In this document: positions 32,550 through 43,978 of the stretch, in pieces
How positions within the stretch are numbered: the first letter of the stretch is position 1
Layout: the number at the start of each line of letters is the position of its first letter
Assembly (NCBI GenBank): GCA_026018925.1
Contig: JAKSZU010000004.1
Location: 13,904,964 to 13,968,963 of the forward strand
Reading direction: 5' to 3'
DNA length: 64,000 nucleotides
Source of the DNA: Tupaia tana
Taxonomy: Eukaryota > Chordata > Mammalia > Scandentia > Tupaiidae
Notes under the pieces: model-generated
Databases searched by the model: none
The model's input: the letters and a program-made list of their open reading frames with translations, nothing else
Told to the model about the DNA's origin: nothing
Program-made: the position numbers and the translations under genes

Positions 32550-32800
32550 TGGGGGCCAGCAGGTGGCGCAGTGGTTACATCTCTGGACTCCCACGTAGCC
32601 GACCACGATCTGAGTCCCGGACCTGGGGGCTTAAACTCACGCCAGGCACACATGCGTGCCCAAGATCCCGAGAGGAGAGTGAAGGAGAGAGGACTGAGGC
32701 GTGGCCATTCCCCCAGGGAGTGATTTCTCACTTTCTGTCTCTGTGTCTCTGTCTCTCCAGAGAGTGCATGTGCCCTATAGAAAAATCTCTCTGTCGAAAA
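32550..32800 (+). mobile_element. SINE-A
   Basis: GGGGGCCAGCAGGTGGCGCAGTGG to CCCTATAGAAAAATCTCTC. CTCTGTGATGG / ATCTGTGACGG flanks look like the target duplication. Confidence 0.87.
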
Positions 32801-33263
32801 AAGAATCTGTGACGGAGACTTCTTCACGGTGACAGCGTGTGCTCTACAGCTGTCACTCCTCTGAGAGCGCTGGCCTGGTCTGTCACCGGCACCAGCTCCG
32901 CCACCCACAGCACCGCCCACGCGTCCAAGCCCCTACCCCAGGGGGCTGCCCTGGAGGCAGAGCCTGGACTGCTGTCCGGTCCTTTCAGGGCCAGGCAGAG
33001 GGACACCCGAGGACTTGCTCCCCCGACCCCGTGCATGCGCGGACACAGGAGGCGGCCATCTGCAGGCCAGGAAGAGGGCTCTGGCCAGGACAGGCAGCAC
33101 TGTGAGGAGGCAGCCCTCTGCGCAGCGGCCCGCCTGGGCCTGGCCCGGGGAGCTTCGCTCGGCCTCCTGCAGGGCTCCTTACCTGGGACTTGTGACAAGA
33201 AGGGGCTTTTCTACTTCTCTGTTCCTCTTATCAGCTGGCATTTTCCTCTTTCATCTTTTTTTT

Positions 33264-33316
33264 GGGGCCAGCAAGTGGCACGGTGGTTAAGGCATTGGAC
33301 CCCCAGGTGGCTGAAT
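33264..33316 (+). mobile_element. SINE-B head fragment
   Basis: The first ~50 bp (GGGGCCAGCAAGTGGCACGG...) end abruptly at GTGGCTGAA. Confidence 0.75.
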
Positions 33317-34007
33317 GTCCTTTTTTTTATATTGGCTTAAACAACAGACATTTCTCTTCTCATATGGCCCAAAGTGACCTTGAAAATGGCTCACTTTTCA
33401 CCTGGCCCAGAGAGCCCCAAAGTCGTGTAAGCGAGAGGTGCGAGTCTTCGTGTTCACTCTAAGGATGCCCGTGAAAGCGCCCCGGCCACCACGTGTCCGA
33501 AGGCTGTCCCTCAGCAGTGTGTGCCGCTCCGTCCCCAGCGTTGGGGGTTGCCCAGGCCTGCCGGGGCCGGGCGAGGGTCAGTGGCCGGCCCACAAGAGTG
33601 CCGCGTCCTGGCATGTGCTGAGGGGCCGAGTAATGGCGACGTGGCGTTCGGGTGTGGGCCTCTGGTCCCTGAGCGTACCCAGGTGGCAAGGCTCCCGAGA
33701 CGGGCCGTCCTCCTCACGGCGCTCATGTCAGAGTGACCGCACACGAGCTGCCACGTCCCGAGGTCCTCCTGAATGGAGCACGTTGTTCCTCAGCCAGAGC
33801 GGAGCCACACGGAGGCAGCGGAGTAAGGCCAGCAGGTGACTTCAGGTAAAAGAAAAAGAAACCTATTTATTGAGTCATTGGAAAAGTCATGATGTATTTT
33901 CCGTGTTTTTCCATATTCCCCAATGGCCGGGAACCTGCAGCCTCCACCTGGCCCCCCTCTGGGCTGTGAGCAGCTGCCACATCCTGAGCGTGTATCTGGC
34001 CGTAGCC

Positions 34008-34236
34008 TTCCCGTTCTTTGAAGTTTTTGCCATAGTATGCATATGCTCGCCAGAGAGAGACAGAGACAGAGAGACAGCAAGCGAGAAATTGCCCCCGGGG
34101 GTGGTCACACTGCAGTCCCTTCTCCACTGTCCTCTCAGTGTGCTCACTGCAGACCTTCAGCTGGGTCTGCGACTTGAACTGTGGTCGGCCGTGTGGGAAG
34201 CCAGTGCCTTGACCACACGCCACCTGCCGGGCCCTA
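34008..34236 (-). mobile_element. SINE-A body, SINE-B-like head
   Basis: GTTTTTGCCATAGTATGCATATGC ... CACCTGCCGGGCCC. Shortened body. Confidence 0.75.
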
Positions 34237-34379
34237 CACAGAATATTTTATAAAGAGCTCCCCCATCAACCAGGAGTGAGCCACGGTTCCACCTGGCAGA
34301 GTGAGTGCTCAGTTCTATAAGGGGAGGATTTTTCTTTTCTCCTTCTTTCTTTCTCTCTTTCTTCTTTTTTTCTTTTCTT

Positions 34380-34547
34380 TTTTAAAAAAATTTATTTATT
34401 CATTCATTTATTTTAATTTGACCAGAGAGAGGCAGAGAGAGAGAGCGAGGGAAAGTGAGAAAGCAAGCCACCAGGTCCAGGACTTGAACCATGGTCAGCC
34501 ATGTGGGAGTGTCCAGCGCCTTAGCCACCATACCACCTCTGGTCCCT
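34380..34547 (-). mobile_element. SINE-B
   Basis: TTTATTTATTCATTCATTT, GACCAGAGAGAGGCAG, head ending ACCACCTCTGGTCCC. Confidence 0.88.
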
Positions 34548-34742
34548 CTTTTTTTCTTTTTTAAATTGCCAGAGGGCGCATGTGCTTGGGGGCGGGGAGA
34601 GAGAGCACTCCGTGGGACAGCTGGGTTGTGCTCCTCCATTTTTCCTTCCCGCTGGGATCTGGGGCACACGGGGCTGGGCTTCTAACCACATGGTCAGCCA
34701 CGTGGGAGCCGGCTCCCAACTGCTACGTTCTAGGGCCTGCCC
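34548..34742 (-). mobile_element. SINE-C
   Basis: T tract, AATTGCCAGAGGGCGCATGTGC ... CTAGGGCCTGCCC. Confidence 0.55.
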
Positions 34743-35867
34743 TGTGTTCGTTTAGGATGGGAAGCTCTAGAAGCTCTCTGTGTGCCAAGAGGGCAGTCTA
34801 TGGAGAGGAAGAGGAGGCTGGGGCGGAGTGGGCAGAGACGTGCAAAGCCTTGGAATGTGAGGGTGCAGCCAAATGGGGAGGGTGGGGAAGTGGCGGGTAT
34901 GCAGGCTGGTCAGCAGAGCTGCTGAGCCTGCAGTGCCCTTTCCCGGTCGGCTGCTCTGACCCTGTCTGCAGAGCGGAAGGTCTTCTCCTCATGTAGAGAA
35001 GGTGGAGAGGCGGACTTGGACGGCCTGGAGGAGGGGAAGGCGGGGCATTGCTGGCTTTCCACAGAGGCCTGCAGGGCTGGGATGGGGCCCAGGCTGGTGG
35101 CAGGCAGAGAGAGACTGAGAGCGAAGGGAGAGGGACGCGGGGACCGGGGCTTGCTGGCCTTTAAGCTGTTTGGGCATCCGTTCTCATACTTGTTTTAAAG
35201 AGTGGCCAGAAGGTAGGGGTGTCGACAGACCCGTCCTGTGGCCTCTGTGCCCTGTGCAGGTGGGGGCGAGGCCTGGGCACTGCTCTCCAACCTCTGGCAC
35301 TGGCCTGGTGTGGAGAAGTGGCTGAGGCCCACTGGGCAGACGGCCATGGCGACTCCTGAGTGCTTCCTCGCCCACGTACCCGTTGCTTGGCGCCGCCTCC
35401 CCAGTGACCCCACCTGCAGGAGCGGGGTGGGGGTGAAGAAAGGTGTGTGAGGCCATGGAGGCGGGAAGAGCAGGTTAGCGGTCCGGACACGGACACGTCG
35501 GTGCTCACGGCCGCCGTTCTGAGCAGATGGCAGCAGACCCGCCTCCTCTGCTGAGGGCCACGCTCAAGTCGGAGCCCTGCTCCCACCAGGAGAGACCCAG
35601 AGACCACAGGCGACAAGAACGCACGAGGGGACAGGGGCCGGGCTACAGCTGAGACCCAGGCAGGCAGCCTCCTCGGTAGGAGGCGAGGCCGGGGCTGGTG
35701 GGTGGCCTTCACAGGGGGTGGGGGTAAAGGGGCCCGTGGGAGCCAGGAGAAGCCCACCCATCCCGGGGACTGGGGAGGACTCCTGTGTGCGGAGGAGGAA
35801 GGTAGCCACAATGGGCTGGAGCGACGGCAGGGCCGGACGACACCTGGGAGGCCAGGCGAGGCCTCTG

Positions 35868-36210
35868 CTATTCCTTTGTTTTACTTTGGTGGAGGGTGTG
35901 TGCTCAGCAGAGGGACGAGAGAGACAGAGAGAAAGAGCACCCACGGCATGGGGCACGGCCACGCCGCAACCCCTTCTCCATTCCCTTCAGGGATTTCAGG
36001 TACGCACACGCACACGCATACGCAGTGTTCCTCAAGTCCTGGGCCCGGCGGCTTGAAAATCTCACGGGGCATGTGCCCAAACTCCTGATAGGAGGGAGAG
36101 ATGAGGAAGGTGGTGTGGCCTAACATCCACCATGAAGGGGGCTTTCTCACTCTCCCTGTCTCTGTCTCTCACTTTCTGAAGACCATAGACTCCCTGTAGC
36201 GATTTTTTTG
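35868..36210. mobile_element. two SINE-A/C bodies joined head to head
   Basis: About 35868-36025 reads as reverse body (GTGTGCTCAGCAGAGG... ACGCACACGC). About 36025-36210 reads as forward body (GGGCCCGGCGGCTTGAAAAT ... CTCTGTCTCTCACTTTCTG). No head lies between them. Confidence 0.6.
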
Positions 36211-36409
36211 AAAAATGAGAAAGTTAAGTCATTGGAAGGTTTAAGCAAAGGACGAGTACGGTCCAGCAAATATCTATTAAAGCAGGAGCAATTCGTTTTC
36301 GCTTCATTCTCTTCTTTACTCATTGATTCTTGAACTTCTTCATTCTTTTTTACCTTCAATTATTTATGTTTTCACTGTGCTTTTGTTTGTTCACCTGTTT
36401 CTTTTTCTT

Positions 36410-36650
36410 TTTAAATTTATTTTTAGTTTTGCCATAGGGTGCATGCACTCATCATCAGAGAGAGAGAGAAAGTGAGAAATCACCCTGAGGGGATGGCCAC
36501 CCGCAATCCCTTCTCCTCCATTCTCCTCTCGGGATCTTGGGCACGCGCGCACACGCGCCCAGCGTGAGTTTAAGCCACCAGGTCCGGGACTCCAATCATG
36601 GTGGGCCATGTGGGATCCAGCACCTTAACCTCCGCTCCACCTACTGGCCC
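36410..36650 (-). mobile_element. SINE-A
   Basis: TTTTAGTTTTGCCATAGGGTGC ... TCCACCTACTGGCCC. The head is B-like. Confidence 0.85.
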
Positions 36651-36744
36651 TCTTTCATTTCTTTTTTAGTTTATCTATTCCATAAGAGAGAGAACGAGAG
36701 AGAGAGTGAGAGCGAGAGAAAGAACAAGAGAGCAAGGGAGAGTG

Positions 36745-37660
36745 ATAGAGGGTGGGACAGGACGAGCAGGGGGGAGTGACAGAGGGCGGGACAGGACAAG
36801 CAGGGGGGAGTGACAGAGGGCGGGACAGGACAAGCAGGGGGGAGTGACAGAGGGCGGGACAGGACAAGCAGGGGGGAGTGACAGAGGGCGGGACAGGATG
36901 AGCAGGGGGGAGTGACAGAGGGTGGGACAGGATGAGCAGGGGGGAGTGATAGAGGGTGGGACTGGATGAGCAGGGGGGAGTGACAGAGGGTGGGACAGGA
37001 TGAGCAGCGGGGAGTGATAGAGGGTGGGACTGGATGAGCAGGGGGCAGTGACAGAGGGTGGGACAGGATGAGCAGGGGGGAGTGACAGAGGGTGGGACAG
37101 GATGAGCAGGGGGGAGTGATAGAGGGTGGGACTGGATGAGCAGGGGGGAGTGACAGAGGGTGGGACAGGATGAGCAGGGGGGAGTGATAGAGGGTGGGAC
37201 AGGATGAGCAGGGGGGAGTGATAGAGGGTGGGACAGGATGAGCAGGGGGGAGTGATAGAGGGTGGGACTGGATGAGCAGGGGGGAGTGATAGAGGGTGGG
37301 ACAGGATGAGCAGGGGGGAGTGATAGAGGGTGGGACTGGATGAGCAGGGGGGAGTGACAGAGGGTGGGACAGGATGAGCAGGGTGGAGTGACAGAGGGTG
37401 GGACAGGATGAGCAGGGGGGAGTGATAGAGGGTGGGACTGGATGAGCAGGGGGGAGTGATAGAGGGTGGGACAGGATGAGCAGGGGGGAGTGACAGAGGG
37501 TGGGACAGGATGAGCAGGGGGCAGTGACAGAGGGTGGGACAGGATGAGCAGGGGGGAGTGATAGAGGGTGGGACTGGATGAGCAGGGGGGAGTGATAGAG
37601 GGTGGGACTGGATGAGCAGGGGGGAGTGATAGAGGGTGGGACTGGATGAGCAGGGGAGAG
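36745..37660. repeat. 34-bp minisatellite, about 27 copies
   Basis: The unit is GGATGAGCAGGGGGGAGTGA followed by CAGAGGGTGGGACA, with GACAG/GATAG and GACAGG/GACTGG variants in irregular order. Flanked by GA-rich DNA on both sides. No gene: the long Pro/Ser/His-rich minus-strand frames arise from the repeat. Confidence 0.97.
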
Positions 37661-37800
37661 ACGGGAGACAGAGAGTGAGAAGGCAAGAAAGCAAGAGAGA
37701 GTGAGAGAATGAGAGGGAGAGAGAAAGAGAGCAAAAGAGAAGAATGAGAAAGAGCTAGAGAAGACAGAGAGGGAGAATGAGAGTGAGCGAGTGTGCACGC
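37661..37800. repeat. GA-rich low-complexity tract
   Basis: GAGAGAG/GAAAGAG sequence directly follows the minisatellite and matches the GA-rich tract on its left (36685-36745). The minisatellite probably expanded inside it. Confidence 0.85.
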
Positions 37801-40385
37801 CCGCAGGGTCTCGACCCTGTGATCCACCGCAGCCTCAACCAGCCCATCACGGGAAGGCGGGTGTCTCGGGCTGGTGCAGAAGACTCACGTGGCAGCCCTG
37901 CAGAGCACAGCCCCCACTGCCACTCCCTCTGCCCATGAGCCCTGGGCCAGGGGTGGAGGGTGATTCCTGCGAGAGCCGTCACCCTCATTGCCCAGGGTGG
38001 GCACCAGGGCGTCAGCAGAGCCAGGAGCAGCCGTCACCAGAGGAGGTGGAACCGCAGGGGATGGGGTAGTACTTAGGCCCAGCCCCCTTGGGAGTTGCCA
38101 GGGGTCAGTCCCAGATCCCCCGGGGCAGGGGCCAGTCTCTTCTGTCTCTGCTCTCCCCAAGGCGGGACCTGACAGCCAACGCGGGGGCACTGCTCGTCCA
38201 CTGGGCACGACATCAGCGGCCATGGTTGGTGGCGCTGCCCTGCTGAGCCGGGCCGCTCTCCCCAGTCCCTGCTGCTCCGCCCAATCCCTCCTCACCCCTC
38301 CCATTCTCCTAAGAGAAGAGTGTGTGTACACGCAGCCCATGGCCACACCAGATGGCGCCCGTGTACGCACACGCTCAGACACACCTGCGTACATACTGTG
38401 TCCAGGTGGTGGAGTCCAAAACCAAAGCTGAGCCGTTGCCGCCCACTGCCATGCTTGCCCGCCTCCAGGCCTCCCCGCCGGTCCACACACGTCCCTCCAC
38501 CAAGTGGCCTCCCCCGCCTCCCTCTCCCGCAGGGATTTCCCTGTTCTTGGTTTGAAGATGAAGAAACCGTGGCGGAAAGAGAAACCGAACCCCAGATGAG
38601 GGGTCAGAGGCCCCACTGGACGAAGGCTAGGACTGAGCTGAGGATGGCCCAGTTCCTAAGGCAAGGGGTGTGGGAGGGACGCCACCCTGGCACAGTGTTC
38701 TTTTCTTTTATTTTTTAGAGGTTTTTGCTATAGGGCGCGTGCGCTCACCAGATAGACAGAGACATAGAGACAGAAAGCGAGAAATCACCTCCCAGGGGGG
38801 ATGGCCATGCTGTAATCCCTTCTCCTCCATTCTCCTCTCGGGATCTTGGGCATGCACGCACACGCGCCCGGCGAGCATTCTAAGGGGAGGGTCTGCTCTC
38901 TTCCCTCGGAGTCCTTGCCCTGCCCTTTGGAAGTCAGGGCACTGCGATGGCTACAGCGGCCCTGGGACACCCCAGCCCACTGCCATGGGCTCGGCCCCAA
39001 CTGCGAAGTGTGGGCCAAGGGGGGCTCCTGCTGGAGCAAGTCCCTCACCTCCAGGGCCTTGGGGGACTCGGGGCTGGAGGGAAGTAGGGCCCAGGGTGAG
39101 CGACAGACAAGCAGGCCCCCGTGCCTGGGCACACGTCCAGGCACCCGGCCGAATGGTGCCTCCTCTGCATCCGGTGGGCTGCACCACGCTGGCACATGGG
39201 CCTCTGGTCTGCTCTGTGCCGGGGCGGCCTGAGGTCAGGTGCTCTGAGCCAGGTCTGCAGTAGGTGGGGAGGGAGGTGTCTGCCCTGAAGGGCCCAACGG
39301 GAACAGGAAGGCTGCGGAGTGACCGGGGACCGCAGAGGGATGCGGGGGGCAGAGAGGGGACCTGTGGAGTGAGAGGGTCTGCAGGGAGGGCCCGAGGGGA
39401 CCTTGAGCATGGGAATGGGGGAAAAGACAGGGACTTGGAAGTGGGGTGGGTGGGGTAGGAAGCAGGGCTTTGAGAAACCAGGGCCTAAGGGAGTTCTTTC
39501 TGGAAGCCGGTGGGGTGCCTACAGAGGTCAGTGCAGCCCTGGGGGAGGGAGGCATGGGGAGGGGCAGAGAGGGAGGAGGGACCACAGTCTCAGGATGCAG
39601 GGCCTCTGGTCTGGGCCCTGACCCGGGGCCTTTAGGGCTGTCTCCATGGCAGCAAGAGGAGCTGAGGGCTCGGGGCAGTGCTGCTGGTCACCCCAGCCCC
39701 CACTTGTACCCCCATTCTAGGTGGTGCTGCTCCAAAGGGACCCCAGCTTCTCTACAAGGCTGGTCCTCGAGATGGGACTTGGACAAGTTGGGGGCTCTGG
39801 CCATGTGAGCTGTGAGGGTTTGAGCTCTGGCCTCCTTCCCTGGCTGGACACAGGTGAGAAGCAGTTAGCTGAGTGCTCAAGGGGCCCGAGGTCGTTACTG
39901 ACCCCTAGACTCTCCTTCACTCTCCAAACTGTGGAGGAAGCTCAGAAAGCTGCCACAGGTCCCCCAGGGACCACCTAGTGGGCGTCCAGTAACTAACCGT
40001 CTGTGGACCCGCCGGCCACGGGCACAGTCGGCAGCATGGCACCCTCACGCCAGTCTTCTGGGGTTGCAGGCCCTCGGTACAACCACCATGACAGCCGTGG
40101 CAGAGCAGGGCTGGGTTCCCACTTCCCAGAAGGAGGGCAGAGGCTTTGGGGTCAGGGAGTCCAGAGCACCTGGTCTCCAAGGCGATGCGGGAGGCAGCCC
40201 ACCTTGCTGAGCCCACCCCATGTGGCTCTTGGGGGAGGGCTGGGGAGGTGGATGGGTCTTCCCCGAGCACCTGCCCCGTGAGCCAGGGTGTGGGTGTCTA
40301 TGCCCCCACGTGGGGGTGCTCACTGCAGCAACTCAGTGCTCATGTGGCAAAGGAAGGGGCTGAGCCTGGGCGGCCGGGAGAGTAT
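37801..40385. other. intergenic or FGR 5' intron, no exon seen
   Basis: GC-rich unique DNA interrupted only by the truncated SINE-A at 38.7 kb. Confidence 0.4.
38698..38873 (-). mobile_element. SINE-A, 5' truncated
   Basis: AGAGGTTTTTGCTATAGGGCGC through ACACGCGCCCGGCGAG. The head is absent, as in an incompletely reverse-transcribed copy. Confidence 0.85.
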
Positions 40386-40484
40386 CCAGAGCTGCAGACC
40401 GGAGAGTGGGACCTTTCTGCGGAGGGACCTGAGACCAGAGCTGCAGACGGGAGAGTGGGACCTTTCTGCGGAGGGACCTGAGAC
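40386..40484 (+). repeat. 49-bp perfect-type tandem duplication
   Basis: CCAGAGCTGCAGAC(C/G)GGAG ... GGAGGGACCTGAGA is present twice, starting at 40386 and 40435, with one mismatch. Confidence 0.92.
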
Positions 40485-40610
40485 GGCTGGCCTAAAGGGA
40501 GGGGCAGGGTCCAAGCCCTCCCTGTGATCTAGGCGGGCTCCCTGAAGACTGGACCGCGAAACCTGGACCACGCGCCTGCCTCCCTGGGGCGGGGCAGAGG
40601 CAGAGGTGCC

Positions 40611-40878
40611 TTTTTACCTTTTTTTAAAGAGGTGTTTTTGCTCTAGGGCGTGTGCATTCTCCAGAAAGACAGAGATAGAGAGACAGTGAGAAATCATTCC
40701 CGGAAGGGGGGGGGGTGCTGGCCACGCCACAATCACTTCTCCTCTAGTCTCTTCCTAGCATCTTGGGCGTACACGCACATGCACCTGGCATGAGTTTCAA
40801 GCAGCTGGGTTTGGGACTCGAACAGCAGTCAGCCATGTGGAAGTCCAGCGACATAGCTATTACACCATCTGCTGGTAC
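40611..40878 (-). mobile_element. SINE-A
   Basis: AAAGAGGTGTTTTTGCTCTAGGGCG ... ATTACACCATCTGCTGGTACCC. Confidence 0.87.
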
Positions 40879-40932
40879 CCGGGGTGTCTTCTTAACCCAT
40901 GGAGAGTCATGAGGCCTCCACAAATGTGGTGT

Positions 40933-40956
40933 GGGGGCCAGCAGGTGGCGTAGAGA
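40933..40956 (+). mobile_element. SINE head fragment
   Basis: GGGGGCCAGCAGGTGGCGTAG only. Confidence 0.5.
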
Positions 40957-42034
40957 GAACTATAAAGGAAAAGGCAGGCGGTGTGGGATGGAAGGACGTG
41001 AGTGCGTGCGTGGCCTCATTGGGGTCTTGGTGAGGGTGCTGGGGTTCTGCAGGCGAAAGGTCTCAGCCAGAAGCCCTCGGCTGGGTCAGGTCTTGGTGAA
41101 GGGTGGGTGTAGTGGGACTGGGGTGCTGCAGACCTGAGCTCTGCTTCCTGCCCCAGCCTGGCCAGAATGGAGCCCTGGGGAGAAGCCGGAACTCTTGCAG
41201 GGTGGCGGTTTCCTGCCACTGCGCAAAGCCTGGTTCCCTTTGGGTGAAACCCCCAGGCAGCAAGGCCAGTGCCCTCCCACCTCCCCGCGGAAACTTCTGC
41301 CTGGCCCTGCACCCTCAAGGTCCTCAAGAAGCAGGGAGGGAGGTGAAAGCTCTCCAAGCACCTGCTGGGCTCTGCGTCTGAGAGACTGGTGCTCCTGGTT
41401 TACAGGAAAAGAAACTGCATCTCTGAGAGAGGAGTCGACTCCCCACGTCTTAGCTCTTGGGCAGGGTGGAGTCTGTCTCTGGGTCCCACAGGTGCTTGTC
41501 AAGGGCTGGGGAGGGTGGCATTCTATCCCCAGCCCGCGGCACTCTGGCTGAGACAGCCTGCATCCACACCGAAGCCCTGGCACGGCCCTGGGCAGTGTGG
41601 ACCTTGAGAGGGGGGCTGGGAGCCCCTGAGTCCAGGGCAGAGCGCTGTGGCCACCCTGCTGCCAGGGGCGTGTGCTCATCGGCAGGAAGTCCGACATTCA
41701 CCGGGGTCACCATGACCTCCTGTGCAGGCTTTGGGAGCACAGCCACCGTGCGGACAGCGAGTACCTGGCTCTGATCTCCCATCCGGCTGTGTGACCACAG
41801 GCAGGTCGCTTCCTCCCTGTCAGCAGGCCACGGGGCTGTCTAGCTTTGCTGTCTGCAGTTCTCAACCTCAGCTGGCCATGCTGGGCGGGAACCACACCTG
41901 CCAGCTGCAGCTCCGTTCGGGCAGAGGGACAGATCCTGAGGCTCTGGGGCTTCGGCCTGGCCGAAGGGTCCAGGCCAGAGCAGAGCTGGAGGTGGGGATG
42001 GGGCAGCTGTCCGGGGGGGCTGGTGCAGGACCTT

Positions 42035-42138
42035 AGCTCTGACTCTTCCTCTCTGTGTCTTGCTGTCTCTCTCTGGTCAAACTGAATAATAATAATAAAT
42101 AAATAAAGGTAAATAAATAATTTTTAAAATTTTTGTTT
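42035..42138 (+). mobile_element. SINE-B 3' half
   Basis: CTCTCTCTGGTCAAACTG and an (ATA)n/AAATAAAT tail remain. The head is missing. Confidence 0.8.
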
Positions 42139-42149
42139 TATTTTATTAT

Positions 42150-42183
42150 TATTATATTAATTTTCTACAGGGCACATGCACTC

Positions 42184-42219
<36 letters not shown>

Positions 42220-42306
42220 AAGAAAGCAAACCACCAGCTCCAGGACTCGAACTGTGGTTGGCCACATGGGAGTCCAGCACCTTAGCCACCACGCCATCTG
42301 TTGGCC
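42150..42306 (-). mobile_element. SINE-B-headed copy with A-type end
   Basis: TTTCTACAGGGCACATGCACTC (A-type end), then (GA)n and the B-type middle and head to GCCATCTGTTGGCC. A mosaic of the two families. Confidence 0.78.
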
Positions 42307-42510
42307 TCTTAACAGAGATTTTATTTTCTTTGCCCGTGACATAAGGCGTGTGTGTGCATGTGAGACAGACAGGTGGGCACTGTCCTGGGTCGCCTTCCCT
42401 CCGCCTCTAGCCCGTGGAGTCACAGGTGCTCAGGGATTCGAACCGAGGTCGCCATGCAGGGTCTGAGTCTCCTTGAGCAGCGTGTTAGCACCGCACCGGA
42501 GCTGGCACAG
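42307..42510 (-). mobile_element. SINE-C-like relic
   Basis: ATTCGAACCGAGGTCGCC (B-box complement) and AGCACCGCACCGGAGCTGGC (head complement) survive. Confidence 0.45.
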
Positions 42511-43010
42511 CAGTGAGGGCCTGTACACGGGCAGCTCAGGGGCAAAGTTAGTGCTTCTAGCAGGACCACGGGGAGGCGAAGGGAGGCCAGCTTGGCGCCC
42601 AGGCCTGGCATCGTAGGCTGGCTCCCTCCTGCAGGGTCCCCTCGGCCAGGTCTACACTTCTGCTCCCAGCTGCCCACCCGTAAGATGCAGGAAGATAACC
42701 GGCCTGCCTCTGGGCCACTGAGTGAGACTGTGCTAGGAATGGCCACCGCGAATGTGCCACCGTCCCTGAGTTCCTGCTAACCATTACTGCTAGCCGGGCC
42801 TCCGGGAAGTCGGACTCCCCTTCCAAGAGTCAGGTTGTACTTGGCACCCACCAGGGTCAGACCAAGAGAGGCGGAGTCTAGGGCTGCGTCTGCAACTGTC
42901 CAAGCGGGGGCCGCCTGCTCCTCTGTCCTTCTCTTCGTCCATGTCCCTTCAGTCTTCTGTCTCTTTCACCTCCACTTCATCTCTGCCTCCCTGCTCGCTC
43001 TGGTCTTCCG

Positions 43011-43090
43011 GCCCTGCCTGCTGCCCCTCCGCCCTGCCCGCTGGCCCTCCGCCCTGCCCGCTGCCCCTCTGCCCTGCCTGCTGTCCCTCT
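43011..43090 (+). repeat. four exact 20-bp tandem units
   Basis: GCCCTGCC(T/C)GCTG(C/G/T)CCCTC(C/T) is repeated four times in register. Confidence 0.9.
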
Positions 43091-43771
43091 GGCAGCCGCG
43101 TGCTGCAGTGGCAGGGGTGCAGTGCCGGCATCCCTGCCCCTCCCAGTACTCAGGAAGCCCCCTTGGTAGCTCTAAGTCAGCCCCACCACAGGGATCAGCA
43201 AAGGCCACAGCCCAGGGCTTGGAGCGAGGCAGTTTACCAGCACAAATTGACTGACACTAGCTCAGAGGGTTTCTCTCTGTAGGTCTCTTTCTCCTTTTTG
43301 TCTTTTAAAAACATTATTATAAACCGTTAACTTTTTCAGTGTATTAGTTTATTCGTGACTGAAGGCGCATGTGTGCGTACCACATGCATGTGGAAGAGAG
43401 GGGAGCACTCTTGCCGCTCGCCAGGGTCTGGCCACATAGGGACGGCCTTCCTCCAGCTCCTCAGCCCTCGCGTCCCTGGTACATTTCAGGTGGACCAGAC
43501 CAGGGACCCGGACTCACAGTCAGCTGTGGGGCTGCCAGTGCTATAGTAAAGCACGTTACTAAGGATGGGACAAAATTTAGGAAATACAGAAACAGGTAAA
43601 ATTCAGCATGTCATATGATAATAATTACCTGGTAGGAAAAAATGAGCCGTGAACAGGGGTGGGAGAGATGATGCTGGGATGGGCGGAGCAATAGCTGCTG
43701 TTTTGAGCAGTTGAGGTTAAACGATGTATCTGCCTCCATGTGTCTCCAGTGTCTGTCTCTTTCCCTATTTT

Positions 43772-43978
43772 CTTTTTATTTATTTCTATCCGCCAGAGAG
43801 AGAAGGAGAGGGTGCAAGCACCCCCCATGGGGCACGGTCATGTCACAATCCCATTTCCTCCATTTCTCCACCCTGCTGGGATTTGGGGCACGCCTGCACT
43901 CAGGCCTGGCATGTGTTCCAAGCCAGACAGTGGGCCCGTGGGGCCCAGCTCCTTCACCACTGTGCCGGCACCTCTCAG
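43772..43978 (-). mobile_element. SINE-C
   Basis: TTATTTATTTCTATCCGCCAG, GGAGAGGGTGCAAGCACC, and a head ending CACTGTGCCGGCACC. Confidence 0.55.

Larger units (their letters stand above)
31771..33990. other. intergenic or FGR 5' intron, no exon seen
   Basis: Outside the SINEs at 32.6 and 33.3 kb nothing is recognised. At 32.1-32.45 kb weak SINE-C traces are present (GGTGGCTCAAGAAATG, CACACCAGGCGTGTG). Confidence 0.4.
40960..43010. other. probable FGR upstream region, no exon confirmed
   Basis: A MIR-like stretch lies at about 41745-41860 (TACCTGGCTCTGATCTCCC ... GACCACAGGCAGGTCGC). FGR 5' untranslated exons are expected somewhere between here and 46.3 kb but have no sequence signature to find them by. 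Confidence 0.4.

Noticed and set aside
36655-37827. Minus-strand frame of 390 codons, Pro/Ser/His-rich
   Set aside because: It lies wholly in the 34-bp minisatellite and its GA-rich flanks, and parallel frames are equally open. It is a repeat artefact.
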